A DNA stretch of 64,000 nt from Lycium barbarum (taxonomy: Eukaryota > Streptophyta > Magnoliopsida > Solanales > Solanaceae): assembly GCF_019175385.1 (NCBI RefSeq), contig NC_083344.1:8036965-8100964 (forward strand). Direction: 5' to 3'. Under the pieces are notes generated by a model that was not told the origin of the DNA, searched no databases, and saw only the letters and a program-made list of their open reading frames with translations. The position numbers and the translations under genes were made by a program. Shown here piece after piece: positions 45,757 to 57,719 of this stretch (position 1 is its first letter; every line of letters begins with the position of its first letter).

Positions 45757-48418
45757 TGTCATGACCCAAATTACAAGGTCATGATGGCGCTTATCTTTTC
45801 CCATCGATAGGCAAGACAACCTTGAAGATAACTAAATCCTTTTGTAAATCAAGCAAAAACAATAATCATTTCTTATTAAAAACAAATCAATTTGATACAG
45901 TTCATACAACATCGCGGAATTCAAAAAGAACTAAGTATTACCCCAAAAACTGGTCATAAGTGTACATGAGCACTACAGAGTTTTCCTAACCATCTAAACA
46001 AGTCAATACTACAAACTGTTCAAATAAGAAGTAGACAGAACAAAATTAACTCAGAGAGGAGAAATCCGGTCGCCACACGCGGTAGCATTAGAACCCCGAA
46101 GCTCTCGAGTGGACTCCAATCACGCCCAAACATCAGATCCAATATCCAATCAAACCTGCACCATAAAAGATGCAGCAAGTGTGCGTGCGTACAAAATCAA
46201 TAATACCCAACGGCATCGTCGACTGTCCCTATATGATACGGAGACCAGGGCTAGCCGACAAACCACTTACCACTTTATCTAAACACGATTAGTACAAGAG
46301 ATATAAGAAAGAGGTGTCACAATTATCGAACTCAACATGCTTTCACTTGTCTTTCCCAATATTTCGTATAACCACTTAGGCTTAATTAGATCTACCACAA
46401 ACTAAGTGCACAAAAATCTGCTCTTTCTAGTTAGTCTAACCAATTATGCGGTTTGCCGTCTCATAAACCTAATAAAGCTTCTATCCCAAAGTTTCATCAA
46501 GTCTCTAGACATGTTTGACGGACAATCTAGAAGATCAATTCAACTAAGCACACCCATACTTATTACTGTTAACTCACGTGGAGGATAACTTCATCCTAGC
46601 TGATTTAACTCACATAACAGATAGATACCAAATCACGGCAAGTCAATACTAATAACTCACAAGAAACAACATAAACAAGGGATGAATGCAATGCAATGTA
46701 AGGCCTTTGTTCCACTCCCCCATATACACACGTTTGAATGTCAACGAATCGTGACCCATAGGGGGCTCATGAGGCCCATATATCAATGTTTCGATAAACC
46801 CTCAGATCACGATCTTAACACATCATATCTCAATAACCTGTCTCTTAGCCCACCGGGCTCAAATGCCAACAGAACGTGCCACAACATCATTACTTATCTG
46901 GAACAAGATCCCCTCGGACTCACTATCATATCCTCAAAAGTATGCATGAAATACATGTAAAGTATGAATATAACATGCATCAAATCTAGAACCAATGTAC
47001 AAGAATATGCATGGATTCCATTGTTAACTTTTCATCATCATAAAAGCTTCACCTTTTTACTTATCTTTCATTTAGATGATGATATATAAGTGATATGCAC
47101 AGAACAGAAAAGACAGGCAATAATAATAATAAGAGACATAAAGTATGGGCATCAGACCACAATTACAAATCCAAGGGATCGTACTAATCTATCAGCTAGT
47201 GCCCAAATATGGCTTTCAGACCAACTATACAATTTAAAGCATGCAAATACCCTTAACATGATGACCGGTATCCGATATAGGTGCTCGTCACCTCGCCAGT
47301 ATCACAACGCAATCTAATTTCCCCGTGACCCTCTTATTAGATTCATTTTAGACCAACATACGCAAAAATAGGGTTTTCAATCTCAACATGCCTGGAATTG
47401 AAGCTTAGCATCCCCAAGTCTTCTCGTTTCTTTGCTAAATCTCCGAATGGTTTCCAATCTGTTCAAAACGTATTGTATACACACATATGAGTCATAAATA
47501 TTCACATTTAGTCAATAAAGGTTCAATATATAGACTACCCAACCCCCAATTTGAGACTTTTGGGCATAGCGGATAAAATGAGAATTTTGAAATTCTAAAT
47601 TAGATTACCTAAATCTTTGCGAAACCCGTTCCATCAAGAATCAATCATATTACAACCACCCACAAGGTTCATTTAGGAAAAGTATGAAAAGGATTTTAGG
47701 TTTCACAGAGTGAGTAGTCATACCCTCCTTCCAAAACAAAAGAACTACCATTAAAGCCCTCTAGTGGAGAATATAAAACCAAATGAGAGAGATGAGGACT
47801 TACCATAGCAAGGGTCTTGGTCCCGACCTCCCAAATCTTCTCTAGGTAAAGCTTCCTAATCCAATGATGCCCAAATGGAATGAGTTAAGACGAAGTGGAT
47901 ATTTACTTCTAGATCTGTTCAGCGATTTGCGCTTCAGCGCATTTCTACTCGCAGGTGCGGACTAGCCGCAGTGGGCAATTTGCAACCTGCGTGCTTAACT
48001 TTCTGGCTTAGCTTCCACAGGGGCATGACCTTTACTCACTGCAACGGATGTGCGGCTGCACGACAAGTCTTCCCTCTGCGAATTGTGGCTACAGAACCTT
48101 GGAAGATCTAACCTTCCAATTTTCGACATCCGCGACATATAGGAGACCTTCCAGACTTGTATTGATAAGGGACATTATTCCGATGAAACATTACAAACTT
48201 ACCCGATCATATGGAATTTTCGAAGGAAGTACGAAATAAACCGAACAACTCGAACGTATAAGAACTTCGGATTGGAACTCGTAGCTAGAAGCTTTCCAAT
48301 GTACAAACGACGCATCATACGTTTCTCACAAGTTAACTATGCTTAATAAAAGTCGGGAGAAAACCAACAAAGACCAGAGTTATCAAGAAACATCACAACG
48401 ACTGAACGAGTCGTTATA
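45757..48418 (-). repeat. Element G: probable solo LTR
   Basis: Starts TGTCATGACCC and ends CGACTGAACGAGTCGTTATA, flanked by ACAAG at 45752-45756 and 48419-48423. Read on the minus strand it begins TATAACGACTCGTTCAGTCG and ends GGGTCATGACA, like a known class of solanaceous LTRs (first base pair TG changed to TA). No primer site, polypurine tract or coding region lies within, so it is a solo LTR left by recombination. Its inner sequence includes an LTR-type GC-rich block near 47940-48000 (CTCGCAGGTGCGGACTAGCC). Confidence 0.65.
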
Positions 48419-48423
48419 ACAAG

Positions 48424-49802
48424 TGTCGTTTCCATACATACAGGTCAAAGAAACAACAAATATCAGTTATTTCAGTAAGAAATTGTAAGAAAAAGGAAAG
48501 TGATACACCATTTAAGTATTACCTGGAGTTGTTGATACCTAAAAATGACGAACAAGGCAAATTCTGGTGGTGCGAATTAGAAATCAATCATCAAGACAAT
48601 GATTTTGGCATCGAAAGCCGGTCTATTCATCATTTTCACACAATCGGCGGCGAGAATCTACAGAGAGAAGTGAAGATGAAGATAGAGAAGCAAAGCCGAC
48701 ATTTTAGGGTTACAATTAGGAAAGTAGAACAAATGATAATATTGTTTATTTCTTTTCCGTTTTTTTGCACTTTATTTCTTTTGGACCGATTTGAATTTTG
48801 TTGCTTTTTGAATTAATAAAATGTCCATGATGGGCTACATTTAATTAAAAAAATTGTTCTAAGTGTTAATTAAAAATAAGTAGTTTATATAAAATTAGAA
48901 GTTAAGATAATGGCAATGTAAATGACCTTCACTCATAAATAAAAAAAATCATTTTCTCTTTTGATATTTTTTTAAAAATAAAATATTAAAAACTGACTTT
49001 ATTATGAAATTGGACCTGACCTAACGTTGCTTGAAAATGTAGGAAAATACACATGACTTATACCTATTAATAAGGGGAAATAACCCATATATACAATCCA
49101 CACATCTAGTTTGCAGCCGATGTTGCCACTTTATCATCAGTGTATAGATAATATATTTGTTCTGTATAGCTATATATAAAACTTACATATATTATGTATA
49201 TATAATTTATATGTATTGTGTAATCATTTATATGTTTTGTGTAATTATGTATAAACACACAAAATCAACTCAAACTGTAGTATATAGATAATGTATCTAT
49301 TCTATATAGCTTATATAAGTTTCTCAACTTATAATTTCTAAATCTCGAAGCAAAACTAATTCTATGCCAATTCTAATTCAAAATCAAGAATCTCACCTCA
49401 CCGGCGACCACCATAACTTCCCCAAAACAAATCATCAAAATCTGATTTAGATCATCACTTTGTCTGGAGGTCTTCAACCCTACCATTAATTATGAAAAAA
49501 AAAAACTACACCAATAAACACCTAATCTTTATTACGACAAAAAATTCCATGGGTCTCTGATTGTTTTGCCGAATGAACCAACCTTAGGATAACCCCACCA
49601 AGCAAATTCACAGGCCACAGTAATATAAATGGAGATGGAGATTATCCATATCCAAGCTAAACATAACAATACTTACTTAAAAACCGAGAAGATTAATTAC
49701 CCTTTTCCTTAAATGCATAGTTATTGCTATTTTCCTTTCATTTTCCTTCCTTTTCTCCTTTTTCTTGGTTTTGCAGCTCTCGTTCTTCTCCGCTTCCTAA
49801 TC
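48424..49802. other. Unique DNA; possible minus-strand 5' untranslated exon
   Basis: On the minus strand, 48720-48510 looks like a plant leader: AACCCTAAAATG, then TC-rich sequence, then CTCTCTGTAGATTCTCGCCG, and a GTAATAC donor after CTCCAG near 48522. A short frame MMNRPAFDAKIIVLIDF ends in a stop. A plus-strand ORF at 48529-48816 overlaps it and has no known motif. The rest (48830-49800) is AT-rich with no feature. Confidence 0.25.
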
Positions 49803-50530
49803 ACGAAAACCTATGGACTTGGACGTATGGATTGATTTGGACAAAACTTGTGAGACTAGTTATGATTATTTAGACTTAGGTTAAAAAATAAAATTTGACA
49901 AGAACATAGCAAAGATGGAATACAAAATGGACTATATATATGTAGAATATTATATGGACTATAATAGTATACCTAAATTATTTTCTTAAAAATATTTTCC
50001 TATACTCCAAAATATTTTTCAAAACTATTTTTGAGTGGACTTACGTAGAGTCCTACTTAGGCTAAGAGCCTTTGGGTATTAGCCTAAGTGTTCTAGTCCG
50101 ACACCCTAAATGCCCAATTTTGGGAATTTTTTTACCACTTTTGATTCTTGAAACGTGGTACATTTTGCATAAATGACTAATCTCTATTTGTGGGAATATG
50201 AAACAAAAACTGTTTTTATCACAATCAATTTATATTTACAAAGGCATACTATTAGAACCCTTAGGTCAACCGTATTTTATGGATCCTTAATATGGGAGTG
50301 CCTAACTCCTTCCCCGGGGGATCATCAGAACCCTTACCCATACTCTGTTCAGCGATTAGGTATACTATTATAGGCCATATAATATTCTACATATATATAG
50401 TCCGTTTTTTATTCTATCCTTTGCTAAGTTTTAGTCAAATTTTATTTTTTAACCTAAGTCTAAATAATCATAACTAGTCTCAAAAGTTTTGTCCAAATCA
50501 ATCCATACGTCCAAGTCCATAGGTTTTCGT
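49803..50530. repeat. Foldback structure: 174-bp inverted repeat with 379-bp spacer
   Basis: Left arm 49803-49976 begins ACGAAAACCTATGGACTTGG; right arm 50356-50530 ends CCATAGGTTTTCGT. Arms match along their length with small differences. No target duplication was found at the ends and the spacer has no transposase. It could be a foldback or Mutator-like non-autonomous element, or a palindromic duplication. Confidence 0.75.
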
Positions 50531-53500
50531 AAATGTCCAAATCAGTTCCACACTTCATAAAAGTCAGCAGTTTTGGTCCCATTAATCAAATCAGTCCCAA
50601 TTCGTATTAATGCTTCAGATTTAGTCTTTTCTTTCATGGCAAATTGATTTTGGCAATTTTTAAAAAATGGCAATCTAATAAGGGTTCCAATTGGCACAAT
50701 AATTATGCAAATAACAATTTAAAGTACATAATTTAAATGAGGTAGAGAATTTCGGCCGACGAAGCCCAAGAGGAAAATATTTATGCAATCAATCTCGTCT
50801 TAACTCCAACGTATGCTCTATTTCGTTCCAAGTTGGGTTGAATCGATCTATATACGTTAGTGGGCCCTAACAGGGCCCACCAACGGGTTTTGGATGGACA
50901 GAGAGGTAAAGGACATACATAACATTAGTATACGTTCACAAATTAAGTAAGTACAAAATTAAAAGCTATAATGATTATTACAATGCTAAAAATAAATTAC
51001 ATCAGATTTGGGCCAAGCCTACTTAATACTTTGTAACGGCAGAATAAGGAAAACGGCCCAAACATGTAATAAGCCCGTAAATAACCGCGAAAACAAACCA
51101 CACACGGATGATAGGCCCAAATAATAGGCTCAAACTGAAAATTTCCTAAGTATGGAAGGTAACATACATGATATACCACAGATATACCACTGCATTTTAT
51201 CTCAATTTTTCTAAGTGTTGAATCATGATATACATGATATACTAGTTGATATACTTGGACATAGAGAGCAAAACCCTTTAGAAGGGCATAGCCTCCATAT
51301 ACACTAATATATACTACTCTTCCCCAATATTCTCCTCTTCAAAATAACTCATCCAAACTACCGAAAACACATCAAAGTTCCCAGAAGAAATAACTAAAAT
51401 TTTCAGATTTAAACGACCTAGAATCAGGCAGAATGAGCAGCCACATTTGTAGTCTAAAATAACAATCTTTTTTGCACAACAAATCAAGTAGTGTTCCAGT
51501 TAATCAAAATAGGAAAAAATCAACAGTTTGCTAAGCAAATACATATATGTCAGCCTCTAAAACTCGGTACAGAGTAGGGTTTTGGGAGTCAAATGAACAC
51601 TCAAAGTTCATGGTTAATCTAGTCCTAAGTTAAAGAAATCTTCATGCAATGAAGTTTTCCAACAATTCAGTTTTAAGAGGTTGATGCACAGGTTGTACAA
51701 ACATAGCTCACAAGCAAAGCTTTCAGTCCAAACTTAGTTAATTCAATGAGATTCAAAGATGAATCAAGTATACAAATTTTTATGGTTTCCAAAAAAAAAA
51801 AACTATAGTTTTCACACTGCTTTTTCAAGGTTTAAACTCACACAGCTTCTCATTGCTAACTTAAAATGAGTCATTTATAAGCTAAAACAATTTTGAGCAA
51901 GTATCAAATAGGAAAGGACCATAAAGAAACCACCAATTATGGTTAAGAATACAACTACGGGAAAAACATGAGATGCATCATAGTTTGGCATGTTTTAAGT
52001 CTACAAAAAGCAAGGCCAAGCTAAACATCCTAAGGCCAAGAATCACACAGGCAACAACTACATGAACAAGGTAAGAGTCCAAGTGAAGGCAGGGAAAGAC
52101 AGTAGCAGGGAAAAGAAAAGGAGCAAAGGAGTGTCCATCAAGCCAAAAAGACAAACAGAGGAAGGTTGTGAACACCAACTGTTTTCCAGTTTCAAGAAAT
52201 CCAAGCAAAATACAGCATGATAAGAGGATCAAGTTAAACATAAGTGTCTCTTTTGAGTCTATTCATAGGTTAAGATAGTATCAAGTTCATTTTATCCGTA
52301 ATTACCTAAACAGGATAGCACAGAGCAGTCATAAGTGGAGGGATCAATTTCAATATATTTTTTAGCCTATCACGTGATTAGATGCCTAAACGATTTAAAC
52401 AATATACTCAAGTAATTCCAGATTTCCCAATTTCACTAGTTAAGATCTAAACAAATTCAAGTTCAGAGTTTTGTTTCAAGCAAAGCTTCAACAGCAAATC
52501 ACAAGGTGTCTCTAGCAAAATCGGGTCATATAGGGGCATTGGTGAAGTACTCAAGTGATAACCTAACTCAGTTTATTCCCAGAAACATGTAAAGGAGTCA
52601 AAGGCTCAAATAGGAATCAGATAGGTACATATGGTGATAAGAATTAGTCACATCCAAAATATAGTTTCAAACAGATGTACTGGCAGTTCATGGAATCCAA
52701 AATGAGACTAAAAAAAACATGATACTATTCCTACGTGAAAGCATAGGTATATTATAGTCTTAATCAGAAAGAGTTAAGAGAAAAAAAAAACTTGGGGGGG
52801 GGGGGGGGGGGGTTAAATCATATGATCCAGTTAGGGAGATAGAGTGTTTGTGGTTCTTTATCCAAGTTCCAAGTGGTATATTAGGTCATGGTTCAAACAA
52901 TAAGCAAAGTCAGGGTGGTATCATATAAGCCAAGAATTGATCAAGCAAATGGCAAAGAAAAAAGACAACTACATAGACTGAATTTAACCCAGTTCCTAGA
53001 AATAACAACAGTTCCTAGAAAACTATATTCAAGAACCAACTTGAAGGAGTAGAATTTTATACGAAAGAATAGACTGCAGAACATTCTAGGTAAATAACAG
53101 GTAAAAAAGGAAGACACGTCACAGTAGTCTCAAGAACTAATTTAGCCTTTTATACTTAGTTTTAACATAAATTTAACCTCCAACCTCCCTAAACTTCTAT
53201 CTTTGCTAAATAAGCTAACAGAATAGGCATTGACTAGCACACACAATGTTCAAAATGGCACTTATACTATTCTAGGATCAGAGATTAACTACAAATCTTA
53301 CAGCTTTCACATTTCTACTAACTTTCCATCTAGGCAGTCTCAAATATGTTCAAGAAGTTACAGGAAAGATCCCCTTTATCTTCACATAACTTAGCAAGCT
53401 TCAGAAATGGCAAAGCAAGGTAAGCAGGCAAGCATAACAAGTAATCAGTTTTAGCCTCAATCAAAACAAGCAAATGCCACATGATTTCTAGGAATTACAT

Positions 53501-56099
53501 CTTTTAATCACCTCTTAGACTAACTAAATAGTAGTGAGTTACCTAGTTTTACTTATATCATAACAAGGTACCACAAAATCAAGTAGCAAGTTTAAGGTCA
53601 TGGCTTCTAAATTTCTAATCTTAGCCTGTTTTAAGTCATAGAGGCCTTAAATATTTACTAAAGTCATTTTTAGATCCAAGTCACCTTCATGATACATCAA
53701 CAGAATTCTACATTTGATTTTATTTAAAGCTTACATACAAAAGTCCAAAATAAAATAAAGAAGACAACAAAGATCTTACTCAGTTATAGAGGGTGATCAA
53801 AATAAGATTACACAAGTTCACAAGAATCATGGGAGCATGAATCTACCCTAAGTGTGAGTGAAGGTCATATAAAGTCACAGTAAATCCCAGACATAGGAGA
53901 ATGCACATAGAAACACTCATAAAACAACTAGACCTTGGGCATAGGGGATCATGATTCTATTCCTAGGTCACCAAACACCATACTTAGACTGAGACAGTAT
54001 AAGGGAGAATGGAGAAACATGTGAACATACAGTTCTGAGATTGTAAAAACAACTAGCAAACACCGTGGTTATCTTTCAAGAGCAAATTTTATCCTTCATT
54101 ATAGCATGTCAGTAAATCCAGCAAAGTTTAATATTTTAGTCAACTCATGACACTATTTTAGAAGAGAAATTTCCATTAAAGACCAAGCTTCCAAGAAATC
54201 AGGCACATAGAAGGAAAGGAACAACAGACTGATCTAATAACAAGTTTTACTCTTGCTTCCTGGACTTGACTGATCTAATACTAATTTTTACTCTTGCTTC
54301 CTGGACTTAGTTTAACCCTTTTTATACTCCTACTTATTCAAACAACAAAGATGTATAAGGTCTGTCTATTTAGCATTTCAAAGTCCAAATTAAAACATAA
54401 TAGTATTCCATGATAGTCTAGGCAACTAGCTAGCAAGTGAAAAGGAAACCTGTTATATTAAGAATGAGATCCACACACCATAGTCTCAGCAAAAGTATCC
54501 TCCTTACTTTCTTTAAAAAAAAAAAACAAATTCTAGGTAATCACTAGCAATTCACACAGGTTCAGAAGTAAATTTAGGACTTCAGAAGATTCAACTAACA
54601 ATGAGACTTCAAAACCTTAAGTTACCCTTTTTAAAAGATGTTAAACTTATTAAAGGTAATTCAAAACCTCCAAATGATGAAACAGGGTCAAATCTTACCT
54701 TTCAAAACTCACAAACTTAACAGATTTCTAGAGAAAAGATTCAACTTTTATAACAAAATCCATCTGAAGTTATATCTAGAATCACAGCCATATAATACAA
54801 ATAAGCTAGTAAACTAAATTGTTCCATTATTATCAAACAAAACCATCCTTACAACATTATGAATATAAATCACAAGAAAAAGGCCAAGCACTTAAACTTT
54901 CAATAAAACAGTACCATATAACAAAACTAAAGCGTTAAACAGCCTAGCACCATAAAATTAAACCTCAAAACACCATTCTTTATGTCACATTTAGCTTATA
55001 AATTCCAAGAAGAAAACAACATAACAAACCCTCAATCATGATTCAAAGGCAGACTACATCACATTATATCAATTTAAACAACATCAGCAGCTTACTATCA
55101 ACTAAACTAGTCAGAAATATATCCAAATTAGTGAAATAAAGCTTTAAACACATATTTAAACAACAATATGGTCATTTAAATTCATATAAAGACTGGAATT
55201 GAAATAGATAGTAGCATAGGAGTATTACCTCTTACGAAGGAAACCTAAAGATCTAATGGAGAGATTGAATCAACCCTTCAACAACAAACACCCAGAAAAC
55301 CTTTTTCCAGCCTTTTCTTTTTGATTTTTCAAGGTATAATATACTACTTTTGGTAAATATCCTATGTATTATGGTAATATGTTGTAATATATCTATATAT
55401 TTTGGTAATATAGGTATATATGTACTATATTATTGGGATAAATTATCAAGGCATTCAAACCCTAGTAGTCGAGCCTTAACAATTTTTTGAAAAAAAAAGA
55501 AAAGAAAAAGTCCCCTCTTCTCTACTCCTACTTTCTATTCAACCAGATTTCCCTCCTAAATCCCCAAATCCTCCACAGATTCCATTTCAAAAATGAATAA
55601 TGACAAAAAATAATACAGCGCATTGTAATAAGTTGTACTAAATTGCTAATTTTTCGCATATTGTACGAGAAATAACAAAAAATGAGACCAGATTGTAAAA
55701 CCAGATGGAAAATAGTATGCCCACACACACAAAACAACAAAATCAGACCAACAACAAAGAAAATAGGACCGTTAAAACATTATCTAGGCGTACACGTAGC
55801 CAAATATTCATCCCCACCGTCGAGCAAATCACCACACACCCCCCTTCTTGGGGTGGTGTGGTAGCACAAGTTGGCTAAAGCCTTTAAGGCTCGCCCATGG
55901 CATCCCACACCACAAAGGGGGGGAGGGAGGAAAAATACCCGTGGTGGGAAGAAAAGGGGTAGAAACACGGTGGAGGGGCTGTGGCTAGCGGTGTAACCCT
56001 AGCACCACCTCTGAACTCTCTCAAGAGAGAGATGAAATATTTAGGATAAAAGAATAAAGTGATGGTTCACGAGAAAATAAGTGGGGGTGGGGGGAGGGG
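50531..56099. other. Long AT-rich region without recognisable genes
   Basis: Stops in all frames; only short shadow ORFs. Local features: GTGGGCCCT palindrome (50860-50880), a run of 19 G (52794-52812), a tandem duplication of 41-42 bp (54227-54309, unit GACTGATCTAATA...GGACTT), and GGGG-rich stretches near 55915-55935 and 56085-56100. The right side may be part of an old Ogre-like LTR (see 56100-57719), but no left boundary can be drawn. Confidence 0.45.
54227..54309. repeat. Tandem duplication of a 41-42 bp unit
   Basis: Two copies of GACTGATCTAATA, then a variable 10 bp, then TTACTCTTGCTTCCTGGACTT. Simple local duplication. Confidence 0.8.
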
Positions 56100-57719
56100 T
56101 AAGTATATTATTTACTTCCCCCCTTTAAAAATATAATACACATTTTCTTAAAAATAGTATATATTTAAATTAATTCATACAAAATACATTCGTAAAATAA
56201 TACTTTGGCAAGATAAGAATCGTAATACGTCATTTTAAAATATGAGCTTTGAAACGAGCCCAATATTGATATACTTTTGAGCAACATTTAAGAATAGTAA
56301 CAAATGCGGTAAACATGAGCGGTAATTCATACGTTGTCTTCAATTAACAATTTTCCCGAGTCGGGCGGAGTGGGATATGTATCTTTTTCTCAAATCACGT
56401 TTGTGACAGTAAATAACTCGTAATTTCTTGTAATTTTTAATTTTTTTATGAAAATAATAAGTAAACGTCAATTTTGCAATTTTCTCAGGATTTTTAAATT
56501 TTTAATTTTGAAGGTGCATTCTTGCTCCGTCTTTGACTCGGGAATTTTGACAATTTAAAATACGCGTCTTACGCGGTGAAAATTAGGTGTCAAAAATTGC
56601 CCCTTCGAAGTTCGAGGATGGCGAGGCCATCCTTGTGCTACGAATTTGACAATCCTAATTTTTACCTAATACTAGCAATTACAGCTCTTTTGTGCAAAAT
56701 TTCAAAATTATGGCTGGACCCTGGCTTCTGGGCTTCCTACATATCTCAGGCTAAATGAAAATTCAGGCCGTTTGCACTTCTGACTCTATGCGGACTATGA
56801 AAAAATAAGAGTTTTCTTTTAAACTACCTCGAGGTGTCTTGAGATAATTATAGGAATATGGCCGAGCCTTGTATTTTGAGTAGCCTACATATCCCTGGCT
56901 TTGGGACTCAGGCCAGTTGTAGTTCGACTCGATATTCCGAAAAGAAATATCCCTTTATGTGGGAATCCCTTTGACTATTTTCGGTGAAAAACCCGACCGG
57001 AAGCGATTTTCAAAAGGTTTATGAGTGCAGTTGCTTGAAGTGATGTTTCGATCTCGGTGTAGAAAGATTGACTCTCGTACACGATTTTTGACCGGTTGCC
57101 CAAGAAGAGTTCCACGTTTTCTCCAGATGTCTTGAGTCTGGCTCTCTTGCTCCTATCTTGGTAGCTTTCAGCTATCCCCAAATGCTGAGTCTTGCGTGTT
57201 ACTTTATGAATTATTTTTTGATTTTAATGTAGTCATACCTGAATGGAATTTTGTCATTTTGTTGACATTGAAATCATCTTCCAATATTATGTCCGCCTTT
57301 TCGTAAATGCCCGTTCGTCATATTTCTTTTCTCCTGTAAGTGTGTGTTTTTGTGTATTTTTTTAAAAAAATACGATCTACTCTGGATAATAATCACGATA
57401 CTTTGACCGGCCCTTTTTCCGTCATTTTCAGATGTTTTCATCATTCAATGATAACTTCTGTTGGATCTGGGTTAGGCTATACCGTATTTTTGCGAACGTA
57501 CACACCCCAATTCAGTTGTCTTTTTCGTAAGCAAGATGTTACTAATGAAAACCATGGTCTCAAGTGCGGGGTTATTTTTGTTTCTTATGACATCTGCCAC
57601 CCCTGAAAATTTGAACTCATATCATTTTCACATATTGCGGTGACTGTCGCAAATCTGGTGTCGACTGCATCATTATCCTCATACGAAGCTTGCGGTATAC
57701 CAGTTCTGGACCACATCAC
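56100..57719 (-). mobile_element. Ogre/Tat-like retroelement remnant, interrupted by F
   Basis: Near 56590 the minus strand reads GGGGCAATTTTTGACACCTAATTTTC, close to the TGTTGACACC LTR start of solanaceous Ogre-like elements, after a purine-rich stretch. To the right, two copies of a phrase (about 56715-56775 and 56880-56930) contain CCTACATATC and GGGACTCAGGCC, resembling a repeated non-coding block I associate with these elements. No coding domain remains. This rests on recalled motifs, not a search. Confidence 0.35.

Noticed and set aside
45757..48418. Element G as a complete LTR retrotransposon
   Set aside because: There is no second LTR, primer site or coding region between the target duplications, so a solo LTR fits better.
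52794..52812. G-run as a telomeric or quadruplex functional element
   Set aside because: A single homopolymer without the plant TTTAGGG repeat; kept only as a sequence oddity.
55780..55968. Minus-strand ORF of 62 codons rich in Pro/Phe and Gly
   Set aside because: Derived from GC- and G-run-rich sequence; no start context, family or conservation evident.
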